A program made the translations under genes and the position numbers. Under the pieces are notes generated by a model. It was not told the DNA's origin. It made no database searches and worked only from the letters and a program-made list of their open reading frames with translations. From Cryobacterium luteum (GTDB taxonomy: Bacteria > Actinomycetota > Actinomycetes > Actinomycetales > Microbacteriaceae): a DNA stretch of 64,000 nucleotides. Shown piece after piece: positions 35,581 to 49,706 of the stretch (positions within the stretch are counted from its first letter, which is position 1; each line of letters starts with the position of its first letter). The stretch covers positions 124,001-188,000 of the forward strand of contig NZ_FOCN01000002.1 in NCBI RefSeq assembly GCF_900110125.1. Reading direction: 5' to 3'.

Positions 35581-36180
35581 TCAGCCGCGCGCCGCGATGT
35601 GCGACTCCACGACGGCCACGGCGAGCAGCGAGCTGTCGAGCTCGTCGGCGTCTGCGCCGTCTTTCTCGCGCAGAAACACGGCGGCGGTGAAGTCCGCGAG
35701 TGCGCCGTCGAGGTTGCCCTGGTCGAAGTACACCTTGCCGCGGTGCTGCCGGGCGTAGGCGGCGAGGCGGGTCCATTCGTGCACCTCGGAGTCGAGGATG
35801 CAGTGGGTCAGCTCACTCGCGGCCTCGTGGAGTTTGCCCTGAAACTGCAGAACCTGCGCCCGACGGATGCGACTGGCCACGGCCTGCTCCCGGTTGCCGG
35901 TGAACCGGGACTGGCGCAGCGCCTCGTTCGCGATCTCCCAGGCCTCGTCGAGCCGACCGACCAGGCGCAGCAGGGCAACCTTCTCGTTGAGCGCGGCCAG
36001 GCTGCGCAGGTTGCCGAGTTCTTCCAGCCGCTCGCCGGCGGCCAGCAGGTCGACTTTTTCGCGCAGGGTGATGGGGTCGTAACCGATGATGAAACTCAGG
36101 GTGTGTTCCTGTAATGGCGAGGGCGGCCGGGGGCCGCGGTGATTGACGGGTGCACCCAGAGTACCGCCGCGGGCGGGCAT
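35581..36180 (-). CDS. TPR-like helical repeat protein
   Basis: 199 residues as drawn. After about 30 residues, which may not be translated, the sequence is a series of helix pairs (LREKVDLLAAGERLEELGNLRSL, AALNEKVALLRLVGRLDEAWEIANEAL, ASRIRRAQVLQFQGKLHEAA, YFDQGNLDGALADFTAAV) with TPR spacing. It is probably a soluble protein-protein interaction module. The start is uncertain: the ATG at 36178-36180 has no ribosome site, and a later CTG near residue 28 follows AGGAA at seven bases. No partner can be named. Confidence 0.75.
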   Translation of the reverse strand: MPARGGTLGAPVNHRGPRPPSPLQEHTLSFIIGYDPITLREKVDLLAAGERLEELGNLRSLAALNEKVALLRLVGRLDEAWEIANEALRQSRFTGNREQAVASRIRRAQVLQFQGKLHEAASELTHCILDSEVHEWTRLAAYARQHRGKVYFDQGNLDGALADFTAAVFLREKDGADADELDSSLLAVAVVESHIAARG

Positions 36181-36220
36181 CCGGCCGTAGCTCCGACGGT
36201 GTCGCGCCGGCCCGGTGGCT

Positions 36221-36306
36221 TAATCAGGAAAATCGCAGTATGGGTCGTGGCGCAACCGCGAGAAAGCGGATGCCGCCCCCGCGCCGCGCCCGCATCTCCT
36301 GAATTA
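36221..36306. repeat. 86-bp element with inverted ends, second copy type
   Basis: TAATCAGGAAA at the left end and TCTCCTGAATTA at the right end are imperfect inverted copies. The ends and the length resemble the element at 6786-6872, while the interiors differ. The interior holds one AGCGGATGC. It lies in the gap between the TPR and the spermidine-synthase-fold genes. Confidence 0.5.
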
Positions 36307-36319
36307 GCCCCGGAGCAAG

Positions 36320-37204
36320 CTAGTGCCCGATCTGAAAGACCGTGCGGCCCGGCAGCGGTGACTGGGTCGAGGTCTCGTCGGTCGCCACGAGAGATCCGGC
36401 CATGAACGCTTTCAGTTCCGCTCCCTCAATCACCTTCGCCGGGTGCGGTCCGTTGGCGAGCAAGCGCGGAATCCAGTTCAGGTCGATCGGCGTGTGCGCT
36501 GCCACGAACACGATATTGCCGAACCGTCGGCCCTTGAGCACCTGCGTCTCGGCGAAACCGATCACGTGTTCGAACACCGCCGAGAGGGTGGCGGCCTGGC
36601 CCCGCGCGAACGCGAGGCCGGGACCATCCGCTACGTTGACGGCGAGCACACCACGCGCCGACAACAGCGGGGCGGTGAGCGCGAAGAATTCGCGGCTCGT
36701 CACATGCTTCGGGGTGCGCGCTCCCGAAAAGATGTCGACCACGACGAGGTCGACGGCGCCGTGCAGTCCCGCGGGCAGTTTGCCGAGCACCTCGCGCGCA
36801 TCGCCGTGGCGCACCCGCAACTGAGCGCGTTTGTCCCACGGCAGCACCTCGCGAACGAGGTCGATCAGGTCGCTCTCGATCTCGACGACCTGCTGGCGGG
36901 AACCCGGCCGGGTCGCCTCCACATAGCGCGGCAGCGTGAGGGCGCCGGCCCCGAGGTGCACCGCCGTGATCGGCTCGTGCGGATCGCCGAGCAGGTCGAT
37001 CACGTGCCCGATGCGCTGGATGTACTCGAAGAACAACTCGTCCGGGTGGTCGAGGTTCACGTGCGACTGCGGCGTGCCGTCGACCACGAGCTGAAAGCTG
37101 CCGGGGGTGAACCGGTCAGGCTCGATCACCGCGGTGTGTCCGCTCAACGTCAACACGACAGACGGATGCCCGTCGCTCGCCTCACTCTTACGCCCAGTGC
37201 TCAT
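36320..37204 (-). CDS. spermidine synthase-fold methyltransferase-like protein
   Basis: 294 residues from ATG 37202-37204. The Rossmann core has ITAVHLGAGALTLPRYVEATRPGSRQ (motif I, GAGAL), VVEIESDLIDLV (acidic loop), RHGDAREVL and DLVVVDIFSGARTPKHV, as in spermidine synthases and their fused or stand-alone actinobacterial relatives. The gatekeeper region differs from true polyamine synthases, so the substrate is unknown. It is divergent from rpoB with a 349-bp gap. Confidence 0.85.
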   Translation of the reverse strand: MSTGRKSEASDGHPSVVLTLSGHTAVIEPDRFTPGSFQLVVDGTPQSHVNLDHPDELFFEYIQRIGHVIDLLGDPHEPITAVHLGAGALTLPRYVEATRPGSRQQVVEIESDLIDLVREVLPWDKRAQLRVRHGDAREVLGKLPAGLHGAVDLVVVDIFSGARTPKHVTSREFFALTAPLLSARGVLAVNVADGPGLAFARGQAATLSAVFEHVIGFAETQVLKGRRFGNIVFVAAHTPIDLNWIPRLLANGPHPAKVIEGAELKAFMAGSLVATDETSTQSPLPGRTVFQIGH

Positions 37205-37402
37205 GGTTCCAGTGTGCGCCCTCCCACGGGGCCGACTGCGCACGATCCGTGGGGCGGCGCCGCGCCATCCGTTTCGTGAGAGAGCTCCGGCATGCGTTCA
37301 GCCACGATTTGCCGCCTTTGCGGCCGGAACTGAGGGGGTTATACCTGAGAATCTGCTTGATCGCAACAATTAGGTGGACACACCGGTCAGGAAGGCATAT
37401 AG

Positions 37403-37430
37403 TTGACCCTTGCGCTCCCAGACAAACTAT
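37403..37430 (+). promoter_or_regulatory. candidate rpoBC promoter
   Basis: TTGACC at 37403-37408 is a good -35, and AACTAT (37425-37430) follows after about 16 bp. The 349-bp gap from 37205 to 37553 contains this and an untranslated leader of about 115 bp with no ORF or strong hairpin that I could find. The -10 is weak, so the exact promoter is uncertain. Confidence 0.4.
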
Positions 37431-37553
37431 GCCTTCATATTGCGGTCGGCTTTGCGTGTTCAAGCCACCTTGAGGCACACCTCTTATGAGGGTCTGCGGA
37501 GTCATCACCAATAACAGTAACTAGACCTGACGGGGTCCACGGAGGTTATTTCC

Positions 37554-40500
37554 TTGGCTGCTGCGCGCAACGCAACCACCAACTCACCCAAGAACGGCCG
37601 CTCGCACGAGCGTCTGTCGTTCGCAAAGATCAGCGACCACTTGAACGTTCCGGATCTGCTCGCTTTGCAGACCGAGAGCTTTGACTGGCTCGTCGGCAAC
37701 GACATCTGGAAGGCTCGCGTCGCCGAGGCCCAGAAAGCCGGACGCCAGGACCTGCCGAATCGCACCGGGCTCGATGAGATCTTCGAGGAGATCTCTCCCA
37801 TCGAAGACCTCGGCGAAACGATGCAGCTGTCGTTCACCAACCCGGAGCTCGAGCCGGAGAAGTACACCATTGACGAGTGCAAGGAAAAGGGTAAGACCTA
37901 CTCCGCACCCCTCTACGTGAACGCTGAATTCATGAACCACCTCACCGGTGAGATCAAGACTCAGACCGTGTTCATGGGTGACTTCCCGTTGATGACCCCC
38001 AAGGGCACCTTCGTGATCAACGGCACCGAGCGTGTCGTCGTGTCGCAGCTGGTGCGTTCCCCGGGCGTGTACTTCAACCGCGAGCAGGAGAAGACGTCTG
38101 ACAAGGACATCTACTCCGCCCGAGTCATCCCGAGCCGTGGTGCCTGGCTTGAATTCGAGATCGACAAGCGCGACCAGGTTGGCGTGCGCATCGACCGCAA
38201 GCGCAAGCAGTCCGTGACCGTGTTCCTGAAGGCCCTCGGCCTCACCAGCGAGCAGATCCTCGAAGAGTTCAAGGGCTACGCGTCCATCGAGCTCACCCTT
38301 GAGAAGGACAACATCCTCACCAAGGAAGAAGCCCTCAAGGACATCTACCGCAAGCTTCGTCCCGGCGAGCAGGTTGCCGCCGAGGCTGCGCGTGCGCTCC
38401 TCGACAACTTCTTCTTCAACTCCAAGCGCTACGACCTGGCCAAGGTTGGTCGTTACAAGATCAACCGCAAGCTCGGCCTCGAGGCGCCGCTCAGCGACTC
38501 CGTACTGACGCTCGCGGACATCCTGGCCACCATCAAGTACCTCGTTGCCCTGCACGACAACCAGACCACCCTTCCGGGCCTGCGCGACGGCAAGATGACC
38601 GACATCAACATCGACATCGACGACATTGACCACTTCGGTAACCGTCGTATCCGTGCCGTTGGCGAGCTCATTCAGAACCAGGTGCGCACCGGCCTGTCCC
38701 GCATGGAGCGCGTCGTTCGCGAGCGCATGACGACGCAGGACATCGAAGCGATCACCCCGCAGACCCTGATCAACGTGCGCCCCGTCGTCGCCGCGATCAA
38801 GGAGTTCTTCGGTACCTCGCAGCTGTCGCAGTTCATGGACCAGAACAACCCGCTCGCCGGATTGACGCACAAGCGTCGCCTGTCCGCGCTGGGCCCGGGT
38901 GGTCTGTCCCGTGACCGCGCCGGCGTCGAGGTGCGAGACGTTCACCCCTCGCACTACGGCCGCATGTGCCCCATTGAGACCCCGGAGGGCCCGAACATCG
39001 GCCTGATCGGCTCGCTCGCCTCGTTCGCGCAGATCAACGCGTTCGGCTTCATCGAGACGCCGTACCGTCGTGTACTCAACAACAAGGTCACCGAGACCAT
39101 CGATTACCTCACCGCGAGTGAGGAAGACGACTTCATCGTCGCCCAGGCCAACGCGCCGCTCACGAAGGACTCGCACTTCGCCGAGGCCCGCGTGCTCGCT
39201 CGTAAGAAGGGTGGCGAGGTCGACCTCGTTCCCGCTGAAGACATCGGCTACATGGATGTCTCGCCGCGCCAGATGGTGTCGGTTGCGACCAGCCTCATCC
39301 CGTTCCTCGAGCACGACGATGCAAACCGCGCGCTCATGGGTGCCAACATGCAGCGTCAGGCTGTGCCGCTTCTTCTCAGCGACAGCCCGCTCGTCGGAAC
39401 CGGCATGGAGGTCTACACGGCCATCGACGCCGGTGACGTGCTCACCGCGTCGAAGCCCGGTGTGGTCTCCGAAGTGTCGGCTGACGTCGTCACCATCCAG
39501 CTCGATGAGGGCGGCACGCAGGACTACTACCTGCGCAAGTTCAGCCGCTCCAACCAGGGCACGAGCTTCAACCACCGCGTGATCGTCAACGCCGGTGAGC
39601 GCATCGAAGCCGGCGAGGTCATCGCCGACGGACCCGCCACCGACCAGGGCGAACTCGCCCTCGGAAAGAACCTGCTCGTGGCATTCATGCCGTGGGAAGG
39701 CTATAACTTCGAGGACGCGATCATCCTGAGCCAGAACCTGGTGAAAGACGACACCCTCTCCTCGATTCACATCGAAGAGTACGAAGTGGATGCCCGCGAC
39801 ACCAAGCTGGGTAAGGAAGAGATCACTCGCGACCTTCCCAACGTGTCGCCGGACTTCCTCGCCGACCTCGACGAGCGTGGCATCATTCGCATCGGAGCCG
39901 AGGTTCGCCCCGGCGATATCCTCGTGGGCAAGGTCACGCCCAAGGGCGAGACCGAGCTCTCCGCTGAGGAACGCCTGCTGCGCGCCATCTTCAACGAGAA
40001 GAGCCGCGAAGTTCGCGACACCTCGCTCAAGGTTCCCCACGGTGAGCGCGGCACCATCATCGGTGTCAAGGTGTTCGACTCGCAGGACGGCGACGACGAG
40101 CTCGGCTCGGGCGTCAACCAGCGCGTTGTCGTGTTCATCGCCCAGAAGCGCAAGATCACCGAGGGTGACAAGCTCGCCGGCCGTCACGGCAACAAGGGTG
40201 TCATCTCCCGTATTCTGCCGATCGAGGACATGCCGTTCCTCGCCGACGGAACCCCGGTTGACATCATCCTCAACCCGCTCGGCATCCCCGGTCGAATGAA
40301 CTTCGGCCAGGTGCTGGAAACGCACCTCGGCTGGATTGCGAAGCAGGGCTGGAACGTCGAGGGCAAGCCGAAGTGGGCTGCTCGTCTTCCGGAGCACGCC
40401 TTCAGCGCAGCCCCCGGCACGAAGGTCGCCACCCCGGTGTTCGACGGTGCGCTCGAGATCGAGATCGAGGGCCTTCTGGACTCCACGACCCTGACCCGCG

Positions 40501-41045
40501 ACGGCGAACGCCTCATCGGTTCCACCGGAAAGACCCAGCTCTTCGACGGCCGCTCCGGCGAGCCGTTCCCGATGCCGGTGTCCGTCGGCTACATGTACAT
40601 CCTGAAGCTGCACCACCTCGTCGACGACAAGATCCACGCTCGTTCGACCGGACCGTACTCCATGATCACGCAGCAGCCGCTGGGTGGTAAGGCGCAGTTC
40701 GGTGGCCAGCGTTTCGGTGAGATGGAGGTGTGGGCGCTCGAAGCATACGGAGCCGCTTACGCCCTGCAGGAACTCCTGACCATCAAGTCTGACGACATCC
40801 TCGGCCGCGTCAAGGTGTACGAAGCCATCGTCAAGGGTGAGAACATCCAGGAACCCGGCATTCCCGAGAGCTTCAAGGTTCTTATCAAGGAAATGCAGTC
40901 GCTCTGCCTGAACGTCGAAGTGCTTTCGGCCGACGGCACCGCAGTCAGCCTGCGCGACACGGATGACGAGGTGTTCCGTGCTGCGGAAGAACTCGGCATC
41001 AACATTTCCACCCGGTTTGAGTCGTCGTCCATCGACGACATCTAA
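37554..41045 (+). CDS. rpoB: DNA-directed RNA polymerase subunit beta
   Basis: 1163 residues, start TTG 37554 with GGAGG eight bases upstream. The beta subunit forms one pincer of RNA polymerase and the rifampicin pocket. The rifampicin-determining stretch (about residues 420-450) reads [20 protein letters not shown] then [15 protein letters not shown]. The classical resistance positions therefore carry the sensitive residues Asp (DQNN), His (THKRR) and Ser (LSALGP). The C-terminus ends shortly after the [19 protein letters not shown] clamp segment. It is followed after 42 bp by rpoC in the same operon. Confidence 0.99.
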   Translation: MAAARNATTNSPKNGRSHERLSFAKISDHLNVPDLLALQTESFDWLVGNDIWKARVAEAQKAGRQDLPNRTGLDEIFEEISPIEDLGETMQLSFTNPELEPEKYTIDECKEKGKTYSAPLYVNAEFMNHLTGEIKTQTVFMGDFPLMTPKGTFVINGTERVVVSQLVRSPGVYFNREQEKTSDKDIYSARVIPSRGAWLEFEIDKRDQVGVRIDRKRKQSVTVFLKALGLTSEQILEEFKGYASIELTLEKDNILTKEEALKDIYRKLRPGEQVAAEAARALLDNFFFNSKRYDLAKVGRYKINRKLGLEAPLSDSVLTLADILATIKYLVALHDNQTTLPGLRDGKMTDINIDIDDIDHFGNRRIRAVGELIQNQVRTGLSRMERVVRERMTTQDIEAITPQTLINVRPVVAAIKEFFGTSQLSQFMDQNNPLAGLTHKRRLSALGPGGLSRDRAGVEVRDVHPSHYGRMCPIETPEGPNIGLIGSLASFAQINAFGFIETPYRRVLNNKVTETIDYLTASEEDDFIVAQANAPLTKDSHFAEARVLARKKGGEVDLVPAEDIGYMDVSPRQMVSVATSLIPFLEHDDANRALMGANMQRQAVPLLLSDSPLVGTGMEVYTAIDAGDVLTASKPGVVSEVSADVVTIQLDEGGTQDYYLRKFSRSNQGTSFNHRVIVNAGERIEAGEVIADGPATDQGELALGKNLLVAFMPWEGYNFEDAIILSQNLVKDDTLSSIHIEEYEVDARDTKLGKEEITRDLPNVSPDFLADLDERGIIRIGAEVRPGDILVGKVTPKGETELSAEERLLRAIFNEKSREVRDTSLKVPHGERGTIIGVKVFDSQDGDDELGSGVNQRVVVFIAQKRKITEGDKLAGRHGNKGVISRILPIEDMPFLADGTPVDIILNPLGIPGRMNFGQVLETHLGWIAKQGWNVEGKPKWAARLPEHAFSAAPGTKVATPVFDGALEIEIEGLLDSTTLTRDGERLIGSTGKTQLFDGRSGEPFPMPVSVGYMYILKLHHLVDDKIHARSTGPYSMITQQPLGGKAQFGGQRFGEMEVWALEAYGAAYALQELLTIKSDDILGRVKVYEAIVKGENIQEPGIPESFKVLIKEMQSLCLNVEVLSADGTAVSLRDTDDEVFRAAEELGINISTRFESSSIDDI

Positions 41046-41087
41046 GCCCGGTCCAAAGAAACTTCGAAAACTTTCCAAGGAGAGAAA

Positions 41088-45011
<3,924 letters not shown>

Positions 45012-45025
45012 CCTCGGTTAGCACC

Positions 45026-45066
45026 AACGGATGGCTCCTGCTTCGGCAGGGGCCATCCGTTATTTA
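45026..45066 (+). terminator. rpoBC intrinsic terminator with TTCG loop
   Basis: A 15-base stem (45026-45040 with 45047-45061, one G-T wobble) extends by a C-G pair to a TTCG tetraloop. The C(UUCG)G loop is unusually stable in RNA. A short TATTTAA follows. It lies 15 bp after the rpoC stop codon. Confidence 0.85.
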
Positions 45067-45156
45067 AGCCCGGGTCGGCGAGCACACACGGGTCGGCGAG
45101 CATGTGCAGGGTAAGCGGATGCCGCCCGCTGGCTTCGCAGGTGCGCCCCGCCGTCC

Positions 45157-45225
45157 GGGACCACCTTAGGCAACTGGGCCCATGATCTATCGTGGTCCCA
45201 CTTTCCGGGCCCGGGCCCGGAAAGT
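45157..45225. repeat. GGGCCC element, copy C
   Basis: Third copy: GGGACCA (45157-45163), GGGCCCA (45176-45182), GGTCCC (45194-45199) and GGGCCCGGGCCC (45207-45218), with spacers 12, 11 and 7 as in copies A and B. The last block is extended by ACTTTCC and GGAAAGT, so 45199-45226 is a perfect 28-bp palindrome. The flanking stem bases differ from copies A and B but still pair. It is upstream of the pilus operon. Confidence 0.75.
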
Positions 45226-45232
45226 GCCGGAA

Positions 45233-45299
45233 GGGCAGAGGGCGCAGGGGAGAGGGAAGTGGAGGGGAGGAGAAAAAACGGGGGCGGGGGACGTATACT
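45233..45299 (+). promoter_or_regulatory. purine tract and -10 box before pilB
   Basis: About 45233-45290 is almost all G and A, with several runs of three to five G. It is followed by TATACT at 45294-45299, a good -10 box 41 bp before the pilB start. No -35 match is seen; the purine tract occupies that position. The G-runs could form a G-quadruplex in the non-template strand. Confidence 0.4.
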
Positions 45300-45340
45300 C
45301 GGGGTCTAGAGTAGATGTGACCAGTTCGGGGGAGGCCCGC

Positions 45341-47023
45341 GTGGCAACCCTGACCGAGATTCTCATTCTGCACGGCTTGCTGCCGATCGAGGTGCTCGAC
45401 ACCCTGATGGCCGGTGATCCGGCCGACGAGGGCGCCGTGCGGCGGCTCGTTGACAGCGGAGTGATCACCGAGCTGCAGTTCGCCAAGGCGCGGGCCGCCC
45501 AGGCCAACCTCCCCTTCGTTGAACTGCTCGAATACGCGGTCGAGGCGAGTGCCCTCGCCCTCGTGTCACCGTTGATCTGTCGACGCCATGAGGTGCTGCC
45601 GATCGGGATCGTGGCCGGACGTCTCGTGCTCGCGATGGTCGACCCAGGTAACGTGTTTGCGCTCGACGATGTCGGTGAAGCTGCCCGCCTGCGGGTCTCC
45701 CCGGTCGTCGCCGAAAGATCGGACCTGCTCGCGGCCATCGCGCGGTATCACCGTGCCGACGACGAGCTCAGCAACCTGACGACCACGCTCGAGGAAGAAC
45801 ACGACTCCATTTCGTCGACGCCGGACCCCAGCGACGAGGTCAACGACGACGGCGCGCCCATCGTGCGGTTCGTGAATTTGCTGGTGAGCCAGGCCATTCA
45901 GGACAAGGCCAGTGACATTCACATCGAGCCTGGAGAGGCAAGCCTGCGGGTGCGCTATCGCATCGACGGCGTGCTGCACGAGATGCCGAGCGCGCCGAAA
46001 AGTATTCAGAACGGAGTGATCAGCCGCCTCAAAATCATGGCTGATATCGATATTGCCGAACGGCGCAAACCCCAGGACGGCCGCATGTCGGTCAGTCACG
46101 GCGGTCGAAAAATCGACTTGCGAGTAGCGACCCTGCCGACGGTCTGGGGCGAAAAGGTCGTGATGCGTATTCTCGACAACTCGACGACGAGCATGGACCT
46201 GCGCGCACTGTCGCTGCTCGACCACAACTATGACGACTTCAAGAAGGCCTACTCCAAGCCCTACGGCATGATCCTCGTGACGGGGCCGACCGGGTCGGGA
46301 AAGTCGACGACTCTCTACACGACCCTGCACTCGGTCGCCCGTGCGGAGATCAATGTCATCACCGTCGAAGACCCCGTCGAATACCGTATGGCGGGCATCA
46401 ACCAGGTGCAGGTGAACCCGAAGGCGGGCCTCACCTTTGCGAGCGCACTCCGCAGCATTTTGCGGTGCGATCCCGACGTTGTCCTGCTCGGTGAGATTCG
46501 CGACCACGAGACCGCCCAGATCGCGATCGAGGCGGCGCTCACCGGTCACCTTGTGCTCTCCACCCTGCACACCAACAACGCACCGAGCGCGATCACCCGC
46601 CTCACCGAGATGGGGATAGAACCTTTTCTCGTGGGCAGTGCCCTCGACTGCGTGGTGGCTCAACGGCTGGCCCGCCGCCTGTGTGACCGCTGCAAGGTGC
46701 CCGATACGCGCAGCATTGACGAACTGACGTCCCTCCGATTCGACGCCAACGTCGAACGATTCACCCACGCGAGACCGACGGTGATCTACAAAGCCGCCGG
46801 CTGCATCAACTGTTCGCACACCGGCTATCGGGGCCGGCTTGCCGTACATGAGGTGATGACGGTCACCGAGGAAATCGAACGTCTCTGTGTAGCCAGGGCT
46901 TCGAGCGCGGCAATCACGCTCGCTGCCCGGGAGCAGGGAATGATCTCCCTGCGTGACGACGGGTGGGCCAAGGTGCGCCTCGGTCTCACTTCCATCGAAG
47001 AAATTCTGCGCGTGGTCGCTTAG
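45341..47023 (+). CDS. pilB: type IV pilus assembly ATPase PilB
   Basis: 560 residues from GTG 45341, chosen because GGAGG precedes it by five bases. The N-terminal T2SSE_N domain (about 1-140) is followed by the secretion ATPase core with Walker A GPTGSGKSTT (about 314-323), Asp box TVEDPVEYR, Walker B DPDVVLLGEIRD and His box TGHLVLSTLHT. A tetracysteine zinc site (CDRCK about 447, CINC about 487) is typical of PilB/GspE extension ATPases. It powers pilus polymerisation at the inner face of the membrane. It leads an operon of at least ten genes. Confidence 0.95.
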   Translation: MATLTEILILHGLLPIEVLDTLMAGDPADEGAVRRLVDSGVITELQFAKARAAQANLPFVELLEYAVEASALALVSPLICRRHEVLPIGIVAGRLVLAMVDPGNVFALDDVGEAARLRVSPVVAERSDLLAAIARYHRADDELSNLTTTLEEEHDSISSTPDPSDEVNDDGAPIVRFVNLLVSQAIQDKASDIHIEPGEASLRVRYRIDGVLHEMPSAPKSIQNGVISRLKIMADIDIAERRKPQDGRMSVSHGGRKIDLRVATLPTVWGEKVVMRILDNSTTSMDLRALSLLDHNYDDFKKAYSKPYGMILVTGPTGSGKSTTLYTTLHSVARAEINVITVEDPVEYRMAGINQVQVNPKAGLTFASALRSILRCDPDVVLLGEIRDHETAQIAIEAALTGHLVLSTLHTNNAPSAITRLTEMGIEPFLVGSALDCVVAQRLARRLCDRCKVPDTRSIDELTSLRFDANVERFTHARPTVIYKAAGCINCSHTGYRGRLAVHEVMTVTEEIERLCVARASSAAITLAAREQGMISLRDDGWAKVRLGLTSIEEILRVVA

Positions 47024-47041
47024 GTCGAAAGGACCAGTGTC

Positions 47042-48361
47042 ATGACCCACCCCATCTACGAAATCCCGGTCACGCCCCCGGGGGCGGCCGGCGCGGCCTG
47101 GCCCCTCGACGATCCAGCCCTCGACGTGCCGGAACCGGCCAGCGGGGCAGCGGCGCGCGAGGAAGAGGACGCGGCCGAGCCGACCCGACGCGGCCAGCGG
47201 TCGCCGCTGGACGAAGGGCCTGACCCCGATCTCATTGCGGCACTGCTGACCGTGCTCGATCTCGGCGCCTCCGACCTGCACGTCACCGTGGGGGCTCCGC
47301 CGTGCGTGCGGGTCGACGGCAATTTGCGACCGCTGGAGAATTCCAGCAAGTGGATGCGAGACAAGGTCACGCCCGCCCTGCACAGTCTGCTCACCGCGGC
47401 GCAACTCGAGCAGTTCGAACGTGAACTCGAGCTCGATTTCGCGTACACGGCTGGCGGAGCCCGCTTTCGAGTGAATTACTTCATTCAGCGCGGCTCGGTC
47501 GGCGGCGCGTTCCGGCTGATCCCGCTGGAGATCAGACCGCTCTCCGATCTCGGCGTTCCCCAATCGGTCGGCAATTTCGCCCAGCTGGCCCGCGGCCTCG
47601 TGCTCGTGACCGGACCGACCGGATCGGGCAAGTCGACAACGCTCGCCGCCCTCATCGACCTCGTCAACCGCACCAGGGCCGATCACATCGTCACCGTCGA
47701 AGACCCCATCGAGTTCCTGCACAAGCATCAGAAATCCCTGGTGAACCAACGCGAGGTGGGCCACGATACGCACAGCTTCGCATCCGCTCTCAAACACGTG
47801 CTGCGGCAGGACCCCGATGTGATCCTGATCGGTGAGCTGCGAGACCTGGAGACCATCTCGGTGGCGCTGACCGCTGCGGAGACGGGGCACCTCGTATTCG
47901 CCACCCTGCACACCCAGAATGCCGCACAGACCATCGACCGCATCATTGATGTTTTCCCGCCGTTCCAACAGGAGCAGGTGCGCGCCCAGCTCGCAGCGAC
48001 CCTGCAAGGCGTGGTCTGCCAGGCACTGATCAAGAAAATCGGTGGCGGACGGGCCGTGGCCATTGAAGTGCTCGTGGCTACCCCGGCCATCGCAAACCTG
48101 ATCCGAGAAGGGAAGACCTATCAGATTCCGTCGGCCATGCAGGCCGGGCGGGCCCTCGGCATGAACACCATGGACCAGCACCTCGCCGAACTCGTCACGA
48201 CCGGGCTCATCACCCGAAAAGCAGCCGAAGAGAAGGCGCAGGATCGGGCCAGCCTCGCCCAGCTGCTGCGACAGTCGGATGCGGGCGACAGTGCAGCCGG
48301 TCCGGCGTCATCGGACGGCATCGACTTTGGTGACTCCTACTCCATGCGGGAACCGCAATGA
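47042..48361 (+). CDS. pilT: type IV pilus retraction ATPase PilT
   Basis: 439 residues. An acidic, Pro/Ala-rich extension of about 60 residues precedes the PilT core, which begins at LLTVLDLGASDLHVTVG. Walker A is GPTGSGKSTT, followed by TVEDPIEFLH, QDPDVILIGELRDLETI and TGHLVFATLHTQNA. The AIRNLIRE-type motif of PilT reads AIANLIREGKTYQI. The C-terminal tail of about 60 residues is hydrophilic. Retraction of pili drives twitching and DNA import in other bacteria. It starts 18 bp after pilB with GAAAGGA upstream and overlaps pilC (ATGA). Confidence 0.95.
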   Translation: MTHPIYEIPVTPPGAAGAAWPLDDPALDVPEPASGAAAREEEDAAEPTRRGQRSPLDEGPDPDLIAALLTVLDLGASDLHVTVGAPPCVRVDGNLRPLENSSKWMRDKVTPALHSLLTAAQLEQFERELELDFAYTAGGARFRVNYFIQRGSVGGAFRLIPLEIRPLSDLGVPQSVGNFAQLARGLVLVTGPTGSGKSTTLAALIDLVNRTRADHIVTVEDPIEFLHKHQKSLVNQREVGHDTHSFASALKHVLRQDPDVILIGELRDLETISVALTAAETGHLVFATLHTQNAAQTIDRIIDVFPPFQQEQVRAQLAATLQGVVCQALIKKIGGGRAVAIEVLVATPAIANLIREGKTYQIPSAMQAGRALGMNTMDQHLAELVTTGLITRKAAEEKAQDRASLAQLLRQSDAGDSAAGPASSDGIDFGDSYSMREPQ

Positions 48362-49587
48362 CCACGGGCGGCGTCTTCGCCTACCGGGGCCGCAATGGGG
48401 TGGGTAAGATCGTCAGCGGCCGCCTCGATGCCGCGTCCGAGAACGCGGCCACGCAGCGTCTGCGTACCATGGGACTTGCACCGATCTCGGTGGCGGAGGT
48501 CAGCGTCGGTACCGGGCTGAAACGGGAATTGCACATCCCCGGTTTCTCCAAGGGGGTGGGGCTGAAGGACCTCGCCATCATGAGCCGACAGATGGCCACC
48601 ATGACCAGTGCGGGGCTGTCCCTGCTGCGCACGCTGAACATTCTCTCTGAGCAGACCGAAAACCCACAGCTCGCACGAATCCTGGCGACCATTCGCACCG
48701 AGGTGGAAACCGGAGCGTCGCTGTCGGAGGCTATGGCGAAGCATGCGCAGGTTTTTCCGCCGATCATGATCAACCTCGTGCGCGCCGGCGAGACCGGGGG
48801 TTTTCTCGAAGGTTCGCTCACCTCGGTGGCCGCCAATTTCGAATCGGAAGTGAAGCTGCGAGACACGATCAAGTCGGCGCTGGCCTACCCGGTCGTCGTG
48901 CTCATCATGGCGGTGCTGGCCGTCATCGGCATGCTGATCTTCATCGTGCCGGTCTTCGAGAAGATGTTCGCCGGGCTCGGCGGCGAGTTGCCGCTGCCCA
49001 CCCAGGTGCTCGTGGTGCTGTCCAGGATGATGGTCTGGCTCGGGCCGCTTCTGCTGGTGCTCGGCGCCGCTCTCGCGTTCTGGTGGCGCACCAACAAGAA
49101 CACCGAAGCGGTGCGCCGCCGGCTCGACCCGTTCAAGCTCAAACTGCCGGTCTTCGGTCGATTGCTCATGAAGCTCGCTATTGCGCGGTTCAGCCGCAAT
49201 TTCTCGACCATGATCGCCGCTGGTGTGCCTATTCTGCAGTCGCTCGCCATCGTCGGCGAGACGAGCGGCAACTGGGTGATCGAATCCGCCCTGCGGAAGG
49301 TCGCCGAGTCGGTGCGGCAGGGCGGCTCGATAGCGGGTCCACTGGCGCTGGAGCCGATCTTTCCGCCGATGGTCGTGCAGATGATCGCCGTCGGGGAAGA
49401 TGCCGGCGCACTCGAGCAGATGCTCGCCAAGGTCGCCGACTTCTACGACCAGGAGGTGCAGGCCACCACCGAGCAGCTCACGGCCCTCATCGAGCCGCTC
49501 ATGATCGCATTCATCGGTGTGGTGATCGGCGGCATGATCGTAGCCCTGTACCTGCCCATGTTCAGCATCTTCGAGTACGTGAAATAG
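48358..49587 (+). CDS. pilC: type IV pilus platform protein PilC (GspF family)
   Basis: 409 residues. Two T2SSF domains are seen, each a helical bundle followed by membrane segments (VVVLIMAVLAVIGMLIFIVPVF about 175-200; the last near MIAFIGVVIGGMIVALYLPMF). Signature segments are FSKGVGLKDLAIMSRQMATM and RFSRNFSTMIAAGVPILQSL. It forms the inner-membrane platform on which PilB and PilT rotate. ATG 48358 overlaps the pilT stop codon. Confidence 0.95.
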   Translation: MTTGGVFAYRGRNGVGKIVSGRLDAASENAATQRLRTMGLAPISVAEVSVGTGLKRELHIPGFSKGVGLKDLAIMSRQMATMTSAGLSLLRTLNILSEQTENPQLARILATIRTEVETGASLSEAMAKHAQVFPPIMINLVRAGETGGFLEGSLTSVAANFESEVKLRDTIKSALAYPVVVLIMAVLAVIGMLIFIVPVFEKMFAGLGGELPLPTQVLVVLSRMMVWLGPLLLVLGAALAFWWRTNKNTEAVRRRLDPFKLKLPVFGRLLMKLAIARFSRNFSTMIAAGVPILQSLAIVGETSGNWVIESALRKVAESVRQGGSIAGPLALEPIFPPMVVQMIAVGEDAGALEQMLAKVADFYDQEVQATTEQLTALIEPLMIAFIGVVIGGMIVALYLPMFSIFEYVK

Positions 49588-49622
49588 TCCATCTGAGGTC
49601 ACGGAGAACGACTTTACGAAAA

Positions 49623-49640
49623 GACCCCCATTAAGGGGAC
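49623..49640. promoter_or_regulatory. CCCC-ATTAA-GGGG dyad upstream of pilA
   Basis: GACCCCCATTAAGGGGAC lies about 130 bp before the pilA start in the 180-bp pilC-pilA gap. A stronger relative, ACACCCCCATTTTGGGGGTGT, occurs at 58175-58195 beside the GGDEF-EAL gene. The gap also carries a T-run at about 49665-49672. A shared operator is possible. Confidence 0.4.
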
Positions 49641-49706
49641 TGAAACCGTAAGATCAAAACAGGTGATTTTTTGGCATTTCCCATTTACCCACCATCCCCA
49701 CCTCGA

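Noticed and set aside
37205..37553. Possible attenuator or L10-type leader upstream of rpoB
   Set aside because: No convincing large stem-loop or conserved leader structure was visible in this stretch, and rpoB is not preceded here by rplJ-rplL.
45566..48181. An 871-codon minus-strand frame antisense to pilB and pilT
   Set aside because: His/Asp/Arg/Gly-rich composition and complete overlap with two clear pilus ATPases mark it as a shadow frame.
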